Below, piece by piece: positions 22,301-34,300 of a stretch of DNA of 64,000 nt; position 1 is the first letter of the stretch, and each line of letters opens with the position of its first letter. The notes under the pieces are model-generated. The model saw only the letters and a list, made by a program, of their open reading frames with translations. It did no database searches and had not been told where the DNA came from. Source of the stretch: Morinoia aosen (Eukaryota; Arthropoda; Malacostraca; Amphipoda; Talitridae); contig CM059563.1 of the NCBI GenBank assembly GCA_030386875.1, forward strand, positions 34,014,139 through 34,078,138, read 5' to 3'. The position numbers and the translations under genes are program-made.

Positions 22301-25300
22301 ATCCGACACGGGTGAAAATCTCTCAATCGCTGCTTGTAATAATTCAGCTCCCAATAATAATAATATTATTCATCTTCTCAAGTTAAGTCACCTGCTACGG
22401 TCACACCAGAAGTGCGCTCAAGTAATTGCACTATAGCAGCACTTAACTTTCAACCCCACATTTTGAACGATGCCCGAAAAGATCCATCATCCAAAAGGTC
22501 AACAATATCGAGCAAGAAAGATACCTCATCCAACACGAGTGAAAATCTTTCAAGCTCCGCTTGCAATAATTCAAAGTACGTCTTAACTTCTCAAGTCTCG
22601 AAACCAACTACGCACATACCCGAAGCGAGTTCAAGTAATTGCACACAAGCAACACTCGACTTGCAACCCCACACTTTGGACTGTGCCCGAGAAGATTCAT
22701 CATCCACAAAGTTAACAATCTCGAGTAAAGAAGATACCTCATCACTGGCGGGAGCTGCCACAGCACCGCCAGCTCCTTCGTCTCGTCCCAACGATTGCGT
22801 CATAGCGACATCTCCTCTCGCCTGCGTCACTGAGAAAGCTCAAAATTGTTCACCACCGACGAAGACACCAACGTCATCGATAGGACGCGATAAAATTGTG
22901 GATGTGAGCGACCAGTCAGAAAGTAAAAGGGCTAATTTTAATGATAAATTGTGTTTAGGCCTTTAAGGTGGCGGAGTTATGTTTGAAAATGCACGCGCAG
23001 CAGCTGATACTGGCAGTAAAATACCTCAGAGCGTAAACTGCGAGGCTAACGTAAGATTTCCAGGGGAGAACAATACAAACAGACTTGTTACCGCTTTTGA
23101 TGGGTATTTACACCCTTTCCAAATGACTAGTTCCCAAACTATTCACGAAATAAATAACACGCTGTCTCTTACGGCTGCATTTCTCAAAAAGCTTTGAGAC
23201 AAAATTGACCCCCAAGACCAGCGTCGATTTTCCCCACTGCATCAAATATTCAAATGATTACAGAGCAGCTTTTTGCTTTAAATTATTGTATCAGCGCTCA
23301 TGACTTTACGCCGGTGGTAGCTGCGAATAACCATCCATATGCGGAATCCCCTCTAGACACATTTCTTGTTGGAGACAATAGTCTCAAAAAAATCAACAGA
23401 GATTACATAGATAGCGCATGCAAAGTACAAACCATAACTTCTGAACGTCTCAATGATCTCTATGATGTGATTGAACGCGCATCTCCTTTTAGGAACTATA
23501 TAATTAGTTTCAAAGGTTTGAGCCTCTCATCTCATAACCTTACTAAGGTAAAAAACAAATGTTGACAATGAATTTTTTTTCTCATATTTATGTGGTGAGT
23601 GCCTGTAGTGGTCAGCAATTGTACATGGCATCGAGTCTGTGCAGAAAAATTGGTCTTAAACTGATTCCGCTGCGAGCAAATGAAAAAACTGTTACTGTTA
23701 ATGAAGCGTACAACAATATCCGCACTTGGCCTATTACGCGAGAGGACACGCATAATTTTCTTCAACAAATTATTCTAAGATCACCTTTGAGACTAACTTC
23801 ACATTTTATCTCCTGTGTTAGAAACTCCCATGACCTGAATAAAGAGATTGAATACTCTAATGAATATTCAAAACAGCAAAATGAGTTGAATGACTGTTCT
23901 AAGTTGTTAAGCCTTGCCACGTGAAACATCCAGCAGCATGAACCGATGTTGGCCTACGTATAACGAACACTCTCCTCCCCTCTCCTCCCGATTTTTGCCC
24001 TCATATAACAAACCCTCTCCTCCCTCTGCCACTAACAATTCTAGAGTGCCTACAAAAAATAGGTTTTCATTGCTATCTTATGCTGATACAGAGGATGAGA
24101 AACCCCTTTCAGACACGAGTATAAATCAACATCAAATCACATACTCGGAAGCAGTGAAATCAACAGGAAGAGAGAAATCGTTGCAAAATTGTAGTCGACT
24201 ATCGATGGAAAATCCACGATCCAACTGCATGCACAATCATCACCAGAAAAATAGAAACGACACGAACATTTCTCAGTTCTATGCAGACTCCCATACAAGA
24301 AATCACCACAGTTGGCCCATTCAGGGCAAGAAAAAAGTAAATTACCTGCACCTCTCCGAACTTTTCAATGATGTGAAAAGTACGGAAAAATGTCTCCACT
24401 CCCATTTGTGAATGCATGAATTCCACAATGAATGAATTGAAACGATCATGGAAAATAGAGCTGATCCCCACCAAAGCCGATGGACACTGCCTCCTTCATG
24501 CAGTAGCTCATCTACTTTCGAAACAACGAGCATCAAAATGGAATTACAATTCCTTAAAGGCTGCAATCAAAACGGAGAGCAAAGCAAACCAAAGCACATA
24601 TGCTAAATTTGTTGACAAGAACAGCGGAGACATGCAAAACCACATAAATAATTACATTTATGACAGACATTTTGATCAAGCTGCTGTAGACCTTATACCA
24701 CTAATCATTTTGAATGTGACAGGCCAAAAACTTCTCGTCCTGGATAAACAGGATCATTGTGCTTTGAAAATATCAGTCGATCCCTCATCAGAGTTATCAA
24801 ATAATAACCCTCCACTACTGTTCCATCGTAAAAACGATTACTACAGTGCCCTTGATTACTAGAAACGATTACTACAGTGCAAAAATCAGACTGGAGTTGC
24901 CTCATCTTGACAAACTGCCGCTGCCCAGCTTAATAGTAGATTTTCTTAGATAGCAGATGCTGGACCAAACACCCTGTATAAGGTAGACAAGATCGATAAA
25001 TCTTAGGAACGATCCCATTGAGATAGTAACTTTGCTACCTTCAAAAAGAGTCCTAATGTAAGTGAAATCAGAATAAAGCATATAAATGCTCAAAGCCTGA
25101 ATTGGAAATTGGATGACATCAGAGTAATGTTGGTCACTGAAGAAATTGACATTTTGTGTGTTTCAGAAACATGGTTTGATTCACGAACCCAAAGTTCATT
25201 TTTTAACATTCCTGATTACGTGTTATACAGCTACGATGACGCTAAAACCAGCCGAGGTAGTGGGTCTTGTATTTTTGTGAAAGAAATGTACTCAACATCT

Positions 25301-28300
25301 TCACTTCTAGCGAATAAAATTTTCGAAGGCATTGAAATGGTTTGGTTAGAAGTGCAAATAAATAAACATAAATCCATAATCATTGGCAGCCCTTACCGGC
25401 ACCCATCGTCTCCCTTGTGTCTAACACTAGATTTCATTGAGGAAACCTTCAAAGAAATCCTTCAAGCAAAAAAGTAATTCTTTGCTTTCGGAGATTTTAA
25501 TGTCGACTTTATGGACAAAAACAATAAGTTAAGCAAACTGTTATATAAACTAACCTTATCACAAATGGTCAAAGAACCGACTCGCATCACTGAAGTCTCT
25601 GAAACTCTCCTCAATCTGACAATCGTATATAATCCCACCGCAATACTTAGTACAGAAATATCACCTTTTTCCGATCACCACTCTATAGAAAGTAATATTA
25701 ACATTGCAAAGGAAAGACAAAAATACCGCTTAATGACTTATCTGTAGAAAAAGCACTATTCAGCGGAACTATTTTAAGAAAAACTATTCATTAGGTCCAC
25801 CGAATTCCAGAATATGATGCAATCCGACGATGCTGACATTCAATTGTCCACCTTCAACGAGAATTTCACAGCAGCCCTCGACGAATGCGCACCTTACGTC
25901 ACCAAAAAACCAAGCCAAAACGCACTGTTTGGATTACTGACGAAATTAAAGAGATGAGCAGAATAAAGAAAACTAACTTGCGAGAGTACAAAAACAATAG
26001 ATCAAACAGTACCTTATACAAGAGTTATAAAGAACATGAAAAAATTCTTCGAAAGAAAATCACTGAAGCGAAACAAACTCACTTCCATCAGGAACTATTA
26101 ACGGCTAAAAATAACCCGAAACGAATTTGGGAAATCATTAGTGAGGTAGCCCCATATAAAAATTTAGATCGTATAAGTAATTTTGAAAATCCCTTGGCAA
26201 CACATTCTTTTCAAAAGTAGGGGCTCAAATTTTCAGTGAGGTGTGTACCAATCCAAGTGAAACGTCAATTGAAAATTCATGCCCTATTGCACACTCGAGG
26301 GCTTATGTCAGGTGGAGACTACGTCCTGTCGATTTATCAGAGTTAAGAAATATCGTATACCCACTAAAAAACACAAAGGCAGTTGGACTTGATGGTATCA
26401 GTCTTCAATATCTCAAAGACAGTTTCCCAGTCACAGCACCATGGATTCGTCTAATAATTAATACATCAATAGCAACCAATACGTTACTAAGCCAATGGAA
26501 ACACTCCATTATTAGACAGTTGCATAAAAGTGATGACCTAAATAGAGCATTAATCTACAGGCCCATCAGTCTTTTGCCTGTCATGTCCAAAATATTGGAG
26601 AAAGTGGTGACAAATCAACTGTCATTTCATCTGGACGAGTCAAATCTACTCCACCAAAGTCAATACGCCTATAGAAGAAACACTAGCACTCAAGACGCTC
26701 TGCTTAATATCTCTGAAAAAATATAGTGATATCGATCAAAAGAATGCAACACTCTTGCTGCTACCCGATCTCTCTAAAGCGTTCGATAGCGTCGATCATG
26801 ATAGACTTCTACGTAAAATACTGAAATTGGGAGTAGACACGCTATGGTTTGAAATTTACTTGTCAACTCGATCTCATGCAGTCCGCATAGAAAACAAATT
26901 TTCCCCATTCATTCAGAACAATTTTGGTGTTCCCAAGGATCCATTCATGGTCCGCTACTGTTTTATATTTTTATTAATGATTTCCCTTCAATGCCTTCTA
27001 ACACACGGATCTCAATGCATGCAGATGATGTTCAAATTGCAATAACAAGTTCTGTATCAGAAATACCACAGACGCAAATTAAAGCCGAAACTATACTGAC
27101 TAGCCTGAAATCATGGCACGACCGAAATGGTCTCAAATTAAATGCTAATAAAACACAATGCATTATTTTCGGATCCGAAGATGCAATTAGAAACACTTCA
27201 GATTTTACTCTTGTAGTTGGAAATGTTAAAATTAATGCATCAGAAAAAGTTAAAAATCTAGGTACCTGGTTCGATAGAAACATGTCCTTAAAATCTCACG
27301 TTGAGAATACTTGCAACAAAATTTACGGAACTTTAACGTTTTTTCATCGTATAAAGAGTATGCTCGACGAAAAATCCATATTATTAGTCATTCAATCCCT
27401 TGTTTTATCGCTCATTGTCTACTGCAGCCTTTTATGGGGAGACTTACCTCAATACCTTCAAAGGGATTTACAAAAGTGCATCGACTTCGCAGCCAAGGTG
27501 GTATGCAACGGTAATTTCAAAAGAAGTGATCACGTAGCTCCTCTCTCTCCTTGATAAATTTGGCTGAATTCCTATCCAAGAAAAGCTCCTCATGCAGAGG
27601 GCCCAATACGTATTCTCCTCGTTATATCGTCCTCTAAGCAATGCTGAGGTAGTGCTTTTCCATCCACCCACTGTAATCAACCAAAAGCCGAACAGAAACA
27701 ACAATGTCTTAGTCAACTATCGTTCATCTCACAAAGGGCAGAAGGCTCTGCCAATATCAGGCGCCTTACTGTGGAACAAACTTCCCCTGAGTATTAAAAT
27801 CCCTCAAAGATCGAGAGAATTTAAAGCCAAAATAACTCGTCATTTTGCGTCTCAACAATAATTCTTAGTTACAGAACATACTGAATAAGTATTGACGAAT
27901 CTCATTTGCTCGGTATCTTCATTGCTGAACAATCTTCCTTGCTCATTGTTTGATAATTCAAGACATTACACAACAGTTTTGAAGTATGCGTAGGTATTAT
28001 GATTTGATCGCACATACGCTGGGATTACCAAACATGCTTACTTGTATATGTGTGCCCGTATATGGGTGTACGTGCGCATATGAGTGTGTTTATGTACACA
28101 TACACCTGTGTGCACTGGACTAGCAACTAGCATATAAACTATAAATACCGCCCTTTTTGCACTCCCAACTTCTATCGCTACCTAACACGTCATTTCTTTT
28201 TGTTATTGTAAAGCAATCCAAAGCTTATGCGTCTTGTACATGTAAAATGTCATGTTTCCAACCCACAAAGTTCTGTATCTTTATTACTTTCAAGAATTAA

Positions 28301-31300
28301 CAAGCTCTAGTCAACCTAAATAGGCCAGCAGCCACAGGATACATTTCATTTTTTTCTTCTCCGTTTTTGTGCAAGCATCAAACTATACCGTCATGGTACC
28401 TTTGTATGTTTATCAATTGCAGACATTCTGCATCATATTTCTAAGAGAATGTGTTTATTCTAATTTGAAACCCTTATAAGATATTCATGTTTTCTTTCTT
28501 ATTCACGTCCCAAATGTTCATGTTAGGCTAGTGTAGTGCAAATTATCATTTCATCTCTTACGCTCTTGAGTATTTTATAACAACCGCACCTAGGCCGTTG
28601 ATCTCACGTATTTCTGCAATTATGCTGTATTTGGGAACCGTAGTAGAACAATCGTTTGCACGTTTCTGACACAAAAGACTGTTTTGTGCCACTATCATTA
28701 GTACGGAAATATCATAAAGTTCGTGCCGTGGTAAAAGATATTTTCTCCGAGTCCCTTGATTCGAATGCTAGTTTATACTGAACAGTCTACGCTGATATTT
28801 GCGCATTTGCTTACTTGTGTATATGTATACGTGTGCACGCTATGTGTATGTGGCACTACGTAATATATCATTTCACTTCATTATTTTAAAGCATTTTTAA
28901 AAGATATATATGTATATATGAATATATAAATGTATATATATATATTTGTTGCGCGATCACCCACATATGATAAATAAGACGCTTATCAACCAATGATCTT
29001 TTCGTGGCAATATCTAATTATACATCTTTACAGTATTTCATTAGAAATTGTAGGCAGCAACACATACTGAACAAGTTGTTACGAACCACTTTAATTTGCT
29101 CATCATCCTATATTTCAGTACATCGCACAGCATTTTTATAGAACGCATATGTATTGTGGTTGCCTCGATACATAGATATGTATTTGTGTATGTTTGCGTG
29201 TTAGGTGTATGTAGGTGCGTAGGTATGTATGTGCATGTATATGTGTATTTGTTCACATGTATATATGCACATATGCGTGTACTAAACTGACAATTTACTA
29301 GCATTTTAACTAGAGATAATGGTCTTTTTTCTGTTCACTCTCAACTTGTAACATTACCTAACTCGTCATCCCTTTAATATTGTAAAGCATTCATGTAAAA
29401 AACTATACATTTGTTGTGTGATCATCCATTTATATTTAAATAAAATGCTTATCAACTAATGACCGTTATGTTAAAACTGTTTAATTAGAAATACAAAGCT
29501 ATAAAATTTTCGTGGTCCTCATGCTTATTCGTATATAATTTTTTATGCTTACTAGAAATGACGTTTCTGAACATCGGCCGAAACAAGCGATTCATATATT
29601 ATTTCCTGGCGTCAAGAATTGCGAAGTTTTATGTCATGTACATGTAAACTGTCAGAAGTGTCTTCACCCCACAATGAAAATGCATCGTCCATGAAATTGT
29701 GTTATCTCTTATAATTATCATTACATCTATCATCAAATAAAGATTAAGCAACATTAGGAGTTCATTGCCCTCAATCATTTCTTGTCGACTAGTGGCATGG
29801 GTATTACAATGCTCATGTGTCTGTATCATCTAAGTGTATTAACTTTAAGATATTTTAAAAACCAATGATGGTACTTTTGTACCATCTTTATTGGAAATAA
29901 ACTTTATTTTTCTTTTTTCTCTTTTATTTTCTTTTTTTTTCAAGGAGGCTGTAGACTGGCGGCTAGCTGTTAAGAAAGACTGCACCTCGTTACTGGTCGC
30001 GCGACTCGCAGTCGCCAGCTCGTCTCGTGCTAGCCTCTGTAAGCTACGCATCATATACGCAAGTGTCGTGAGATTTTGTGCTATATTATAGCGATTTCTG
30101 TTAATAATGTACTGTAATGGTGCATCAATTACTCCAAAAAATATTAGTGATTTGACTAAGCCTAAAAGGAAAACAGCAAGGATGGTAATCGAATTGAAAA
30201 AAGGACTCGTTGCGAAGTTTGCAAGGGGAACTCCCCTTCAAACTTCGCAACGGGAAGGAGAGGGGGAACTCCCCTTCCCATTCTAAACAGTAACATCAAC
30301 ATCACTCTTCCTCATCTCCACCTTCCACTTATGACATCAGTTCACCTCAGTACTTACACATGAATTGTAGTTAATTTTGTTATTTCATGCACTGTACTGA
30401 TAAAGATTGAAGTTTAAACCTTTACATAATCTCAAAATAAAAAAAAAAAAGGACCGTAACTCTCAAATTAACCACTATATTTTAATCAAATAAAAGAGTT
30501 AAGAAACCGAACGTTTCGACCTCTATGGTCATCTTCAGCATCTGAAAAAATTTAAAGAACAAAGTCCATTTGCAACTTTGTTATTTAAATATTTTCAGAT
30601 GCTGAAGATTACCTTAGAGGTCGAAGCGCTTAGTTTTTTAATTCTCTTATTTGATTAAAATTTAATGGTTAATTTGAGAGTTACTGTCCTTGCTTTTTAT
30701 TTATAAGGTACATTAATTTACAGTATACATGTTTTACTTCTTATTAATTTTATATTTAAAATACTATTATCACTGTTTAAATACTCTATCATCTATAAGT
30801 CTGAAGCTGATTAATCCAATTTAAATCATATCTTATGTGAAAAGAGGATTCGCCATCCGTACAAACCGCCATTCAAACTGTCTCATGGAACGGATTGTGT
30901 ACGAGTAGCGAGGTTCAACTGTATATTTATGCATCAGCCTTATGTCAATAATAATTATGCTTATCAGTGCATGAGTAATATGCATTGTAAATAAAGTTCC
31001 AAAACAATTTACTCGTAACAAACGGGAAGATGCTGAATCAGTAAATTGTTCGTTTGCATTTTTTATAAATGAAATTATCGTTTGGCAAAAACTGGGCTTT
31101 TTATTTTGCTACATGCATAGCAGTAATAGCAGTAGTAATAGCACTTACTTGAGCCTGTGGGACACGACGGACATTTTGCGTGAGGCAGGACCCATTCCAG
31201 CAGTGCCACAGTGGTGGTGCACCGTCACCGGCATGGAGCGGACGAAGCACCTCCAGTACGCGTCGGACCCATACGAGAGGTGTTCGCAGCCGAGCAGGGG

Positions 31301-34300
31301 CTGCCATCAAATATACTTCATTGAATGGGGTTTGAATATTATTGGAATTACGAGCACGCTCGCTAATCATAAAAAAATTATAAAAACATCAAAGCGCATA
31401 TAACGCAACGATTACGAGTTTGAAGTAGTAATACATTAACATTTTTTGTAAGAGAAAGAAAGAGAGAAAAACAGTTCATTTCCAATAAAGTTGATACAAG
31501 AAATGAATAATATTGGGTTTAAAATATCTTAACATTAAGATCCTTAGTTGAATTTCACACATCGTTATCATAATACCCATGCCAATTAACATAAATAAAT
31601 TATTGAGAGAAATGCACGACAAATGAGTTCAAATATCTTTAAAAAATGCGCAACAAAGTTGAGTCACATGACGCAAAATACTTCATTAAAAAGTTCTTGC
31701 TGAAAAGAGTTTTTGTACAAAGATTAAGTTTTAAGTTTTTATACATATGACGAGGGAAGTGCGCAAGTGGAGCACTATACTGAAGACAGTAAAGTATAAC
31801 CCCTCCACCTCTGAGAGAACAAATATTTATGTTTCTAAAAATTAATTTACCTTAAGCCTGTTATTACTTACTCGCTTTACGAAGGTTGCGTTCATTCCCT
31901 CACGAAAAGCCGTGGTGTCGCCGATCTTCTGCGCAAACCTCACAGCTGTGGGAACGAAACAGAGATTTCAGTGAATTGATGCATGAAATGAGCATTTATT
32001 ATAGTTCATAACATCTTCATTGTTACTTCGGCGAGAGTCAATATCTGATCTTGTGAACGTTTGACCTGGACTATAGGAAAATTGAAATATTACCAGGACC
32101 ATAGGAGTATCAGGATCTCTATACATGCAATCCGGACGCTCGAATATTTGATGTTAGCATGCTGGAACATTATGTTGGAAAAAAGGATCAAGCTAGAAAA
32201 TGGAAGTTTCCATTAAACTGAAGAAAATATACAGTAGTTCTTTATCTGCATCCTTATGAATGATCCTGTGAGTGGTAGGAAAATGAGCAGACGAAATAAA
32301 ATAATGACCCATTAAGGAGCCCAACAATTTCACTTGAAATTTACTTCCGTTTCACATAAATTCATGCGGTATTTACGCAGAGAAGTGTAGCAGTGGTGTG
32401 ACTATGTTGCAACAATTTCACCTTTTAGGCTAAAACAATTCAAAGGGTTATGTAAGCGAAAATAATTTCAAAGAAAGGGAGTACGAACACATGCATGCGA
32501 AAAAAACTCATTCGATGCACATTTCCCTGAATTTACTGCAGTAGTGGATGAATAATGTAATGTGAATTATGAAAATAAAACCTATGAAGAACTTTAGTAC
32601 CTGGTAATGTCAGTTGAGATAGGTAGTTTGGCAAAATCCTTTCTAACAAGGAGGTTCATATTCCTACGATGGGAACAGGCTTGTGCACTGCATGCTGCTA
32701 ACACAAATTGAAGTCAAACAATTAAAAGAAAACTTCAAACTCTATTAGTATCTCACCTTTGACCAACTGCTGAGCGTCACTCGACTCTTCAAAATAATTT
32801 GGATCGACGATAGGATCATCGAGAGGGTTCGATGATTTCAGTGTAACGGAGCCTTTGCTTTTCGGTCGCATGAGATTCACTACGATGGAGAATCCATCTC
32901 GGCCCTGGTAAGGCCACAAGTAGTCATTGTAAACCTGCAGAGGAAAAACGTTCGCATCACTGCATTTAAAGATGGAATCGATTCGTTCTGATGTTCAAAA
33001 TGAATCGATTTACAGCATATGATAGAGTTAATAATTTTACTCAGTCATACTAAACTGTAATCACAGGCATTCATTAATCGTTGTAACATACATTTATCTG
33101 GGAGTAAATGGGGAGTTTCTAAGCTTTTTTCCATTTTTTTGCCGTATGATCGCAAGGGAGAAGACCTCAATCGATGTCACCTCAGTTTTGTTAGCATTAC
33201 GGCAGCCCTACATAAAAATGTACTATACATTACTGATAAAAACAAATCAAAACGCATAGCATGGATAACAAAGGAATAAAAGCTGTTCAAAACAAGGAAA
33301 AAAACTTATTTGAGCGTGTAAAAAAAATTACAGGCTAATTATATTCTTCGAAACAGATATAAACAGAATGTAAAATTTACTTGAAAAAAAGCTGAAGTAC
33401 AATACCCACACTTTCTGAAGAAACTGCTAAAGGCAAAAAATACTCCAAAACATCCTTCCTACTTCTGGCTGCTCAATTTCGTGTGAGGCCGACAATTCTG
33501 TGCAAAAACTTTAACATAAGGTTAGGATCATTTTTTACTCAATTACCGTGAGGCCGAAAATGCTTCGGTAAAGAGTTATAAGGACTTGAAATTTCCCCAT
33601 GGCCCCCTGGTCTCCTGACATTTTGCCTCTATAGATCTCTACTTCCGCGCATATTTGAAGAGTTTACTGCACAAAATACAGATTCATTCCGAAGAAGACG
33701 TCATCGGTAGAGTTTGTAAACACCTAACCAAATTTAAAAATATGTTCCCTGCGGTCATGCTAATGAAGGCTTTTATTTTGTTTCTTGTATTCTTTAACAA
33801 AATCCTTTACTAATTCTCGCATTTCATTTCAATATCACTCTAATAGTGCGAAGTTTTGTCCAATACATTTCAAATTTACAGTCCTCATAATTTTTTAACG
33901 AAGGATTTTCGACCACACAGTTGTTAAGTAAGAAGTGTTTATTTCAACGGTCCCAACCTCAGGGTAAAGTTTGTTCAACAAAGTGCCTGTTACCCTAAAC
34001 CGCCCGTTACCCTGTGGAACTTCAGACCTCAATAGTCAATTTGAATGCTCCTCAGGAACAGCCACTGATTTCAACGCTTTTTTGGAAATAGGCACGAGAG
34101 TCTCTGATAAAATTCCTGAAGTCACTCCTTCGACATAAGTCATTGTTATGCTCCTTTGTCAAATAAACTTGGAAGGCACCCAAGTTAATAGATATTACTC
34201 CATAAAGAAACTCGATTTGTACGATTTTTTCATTTCACAGTGTTCCCAAACCAACGTCGATTTTTGAAAATTTCTCCCCATTCTGTAGAGAACTCAAATC

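Larger units (their letters stand above)
21950..27880 (+). mobile_element. Near-full-length but broken non-LTR retrotransposon (CR1/Jockey-group LINE) with OTU domain
   Basis: Order: short leader, ATG at 22021, a Ser/Thr-rich ORF1-like region with internal tandem duplications, an OTU-protease-like domain (24416-24862), an apurinic endonuclease (from about 25058), reverse transcriptase and a C-terminal region ending in TAA at 27861. At least six stops or frameshifts interrupt it. It sits in the 13-kb GMC intron, antisense to that gene. Confidence 0.85.
29950..30921 (+). mobile_element. Non-autonomous TcMar-Tigger-like element
   Basis: The right end, read on the minus strand from a flanking TA (30922-30923), is CAGTTGAACCTCGCTACTCG, a Tigger/pogo-type terminus, with GGAACGGATTG and ATTAATCCAATTTAAATCAT nearby, also typical. 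Near 30170, plus strand, [20 protein letters not shown] resembles the pogo/CENP-B-type HTH start. No full transposase. The left end is not clear. Interrupted by a PLE inverted pair at 30451-30690. Confidence 0.65.
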
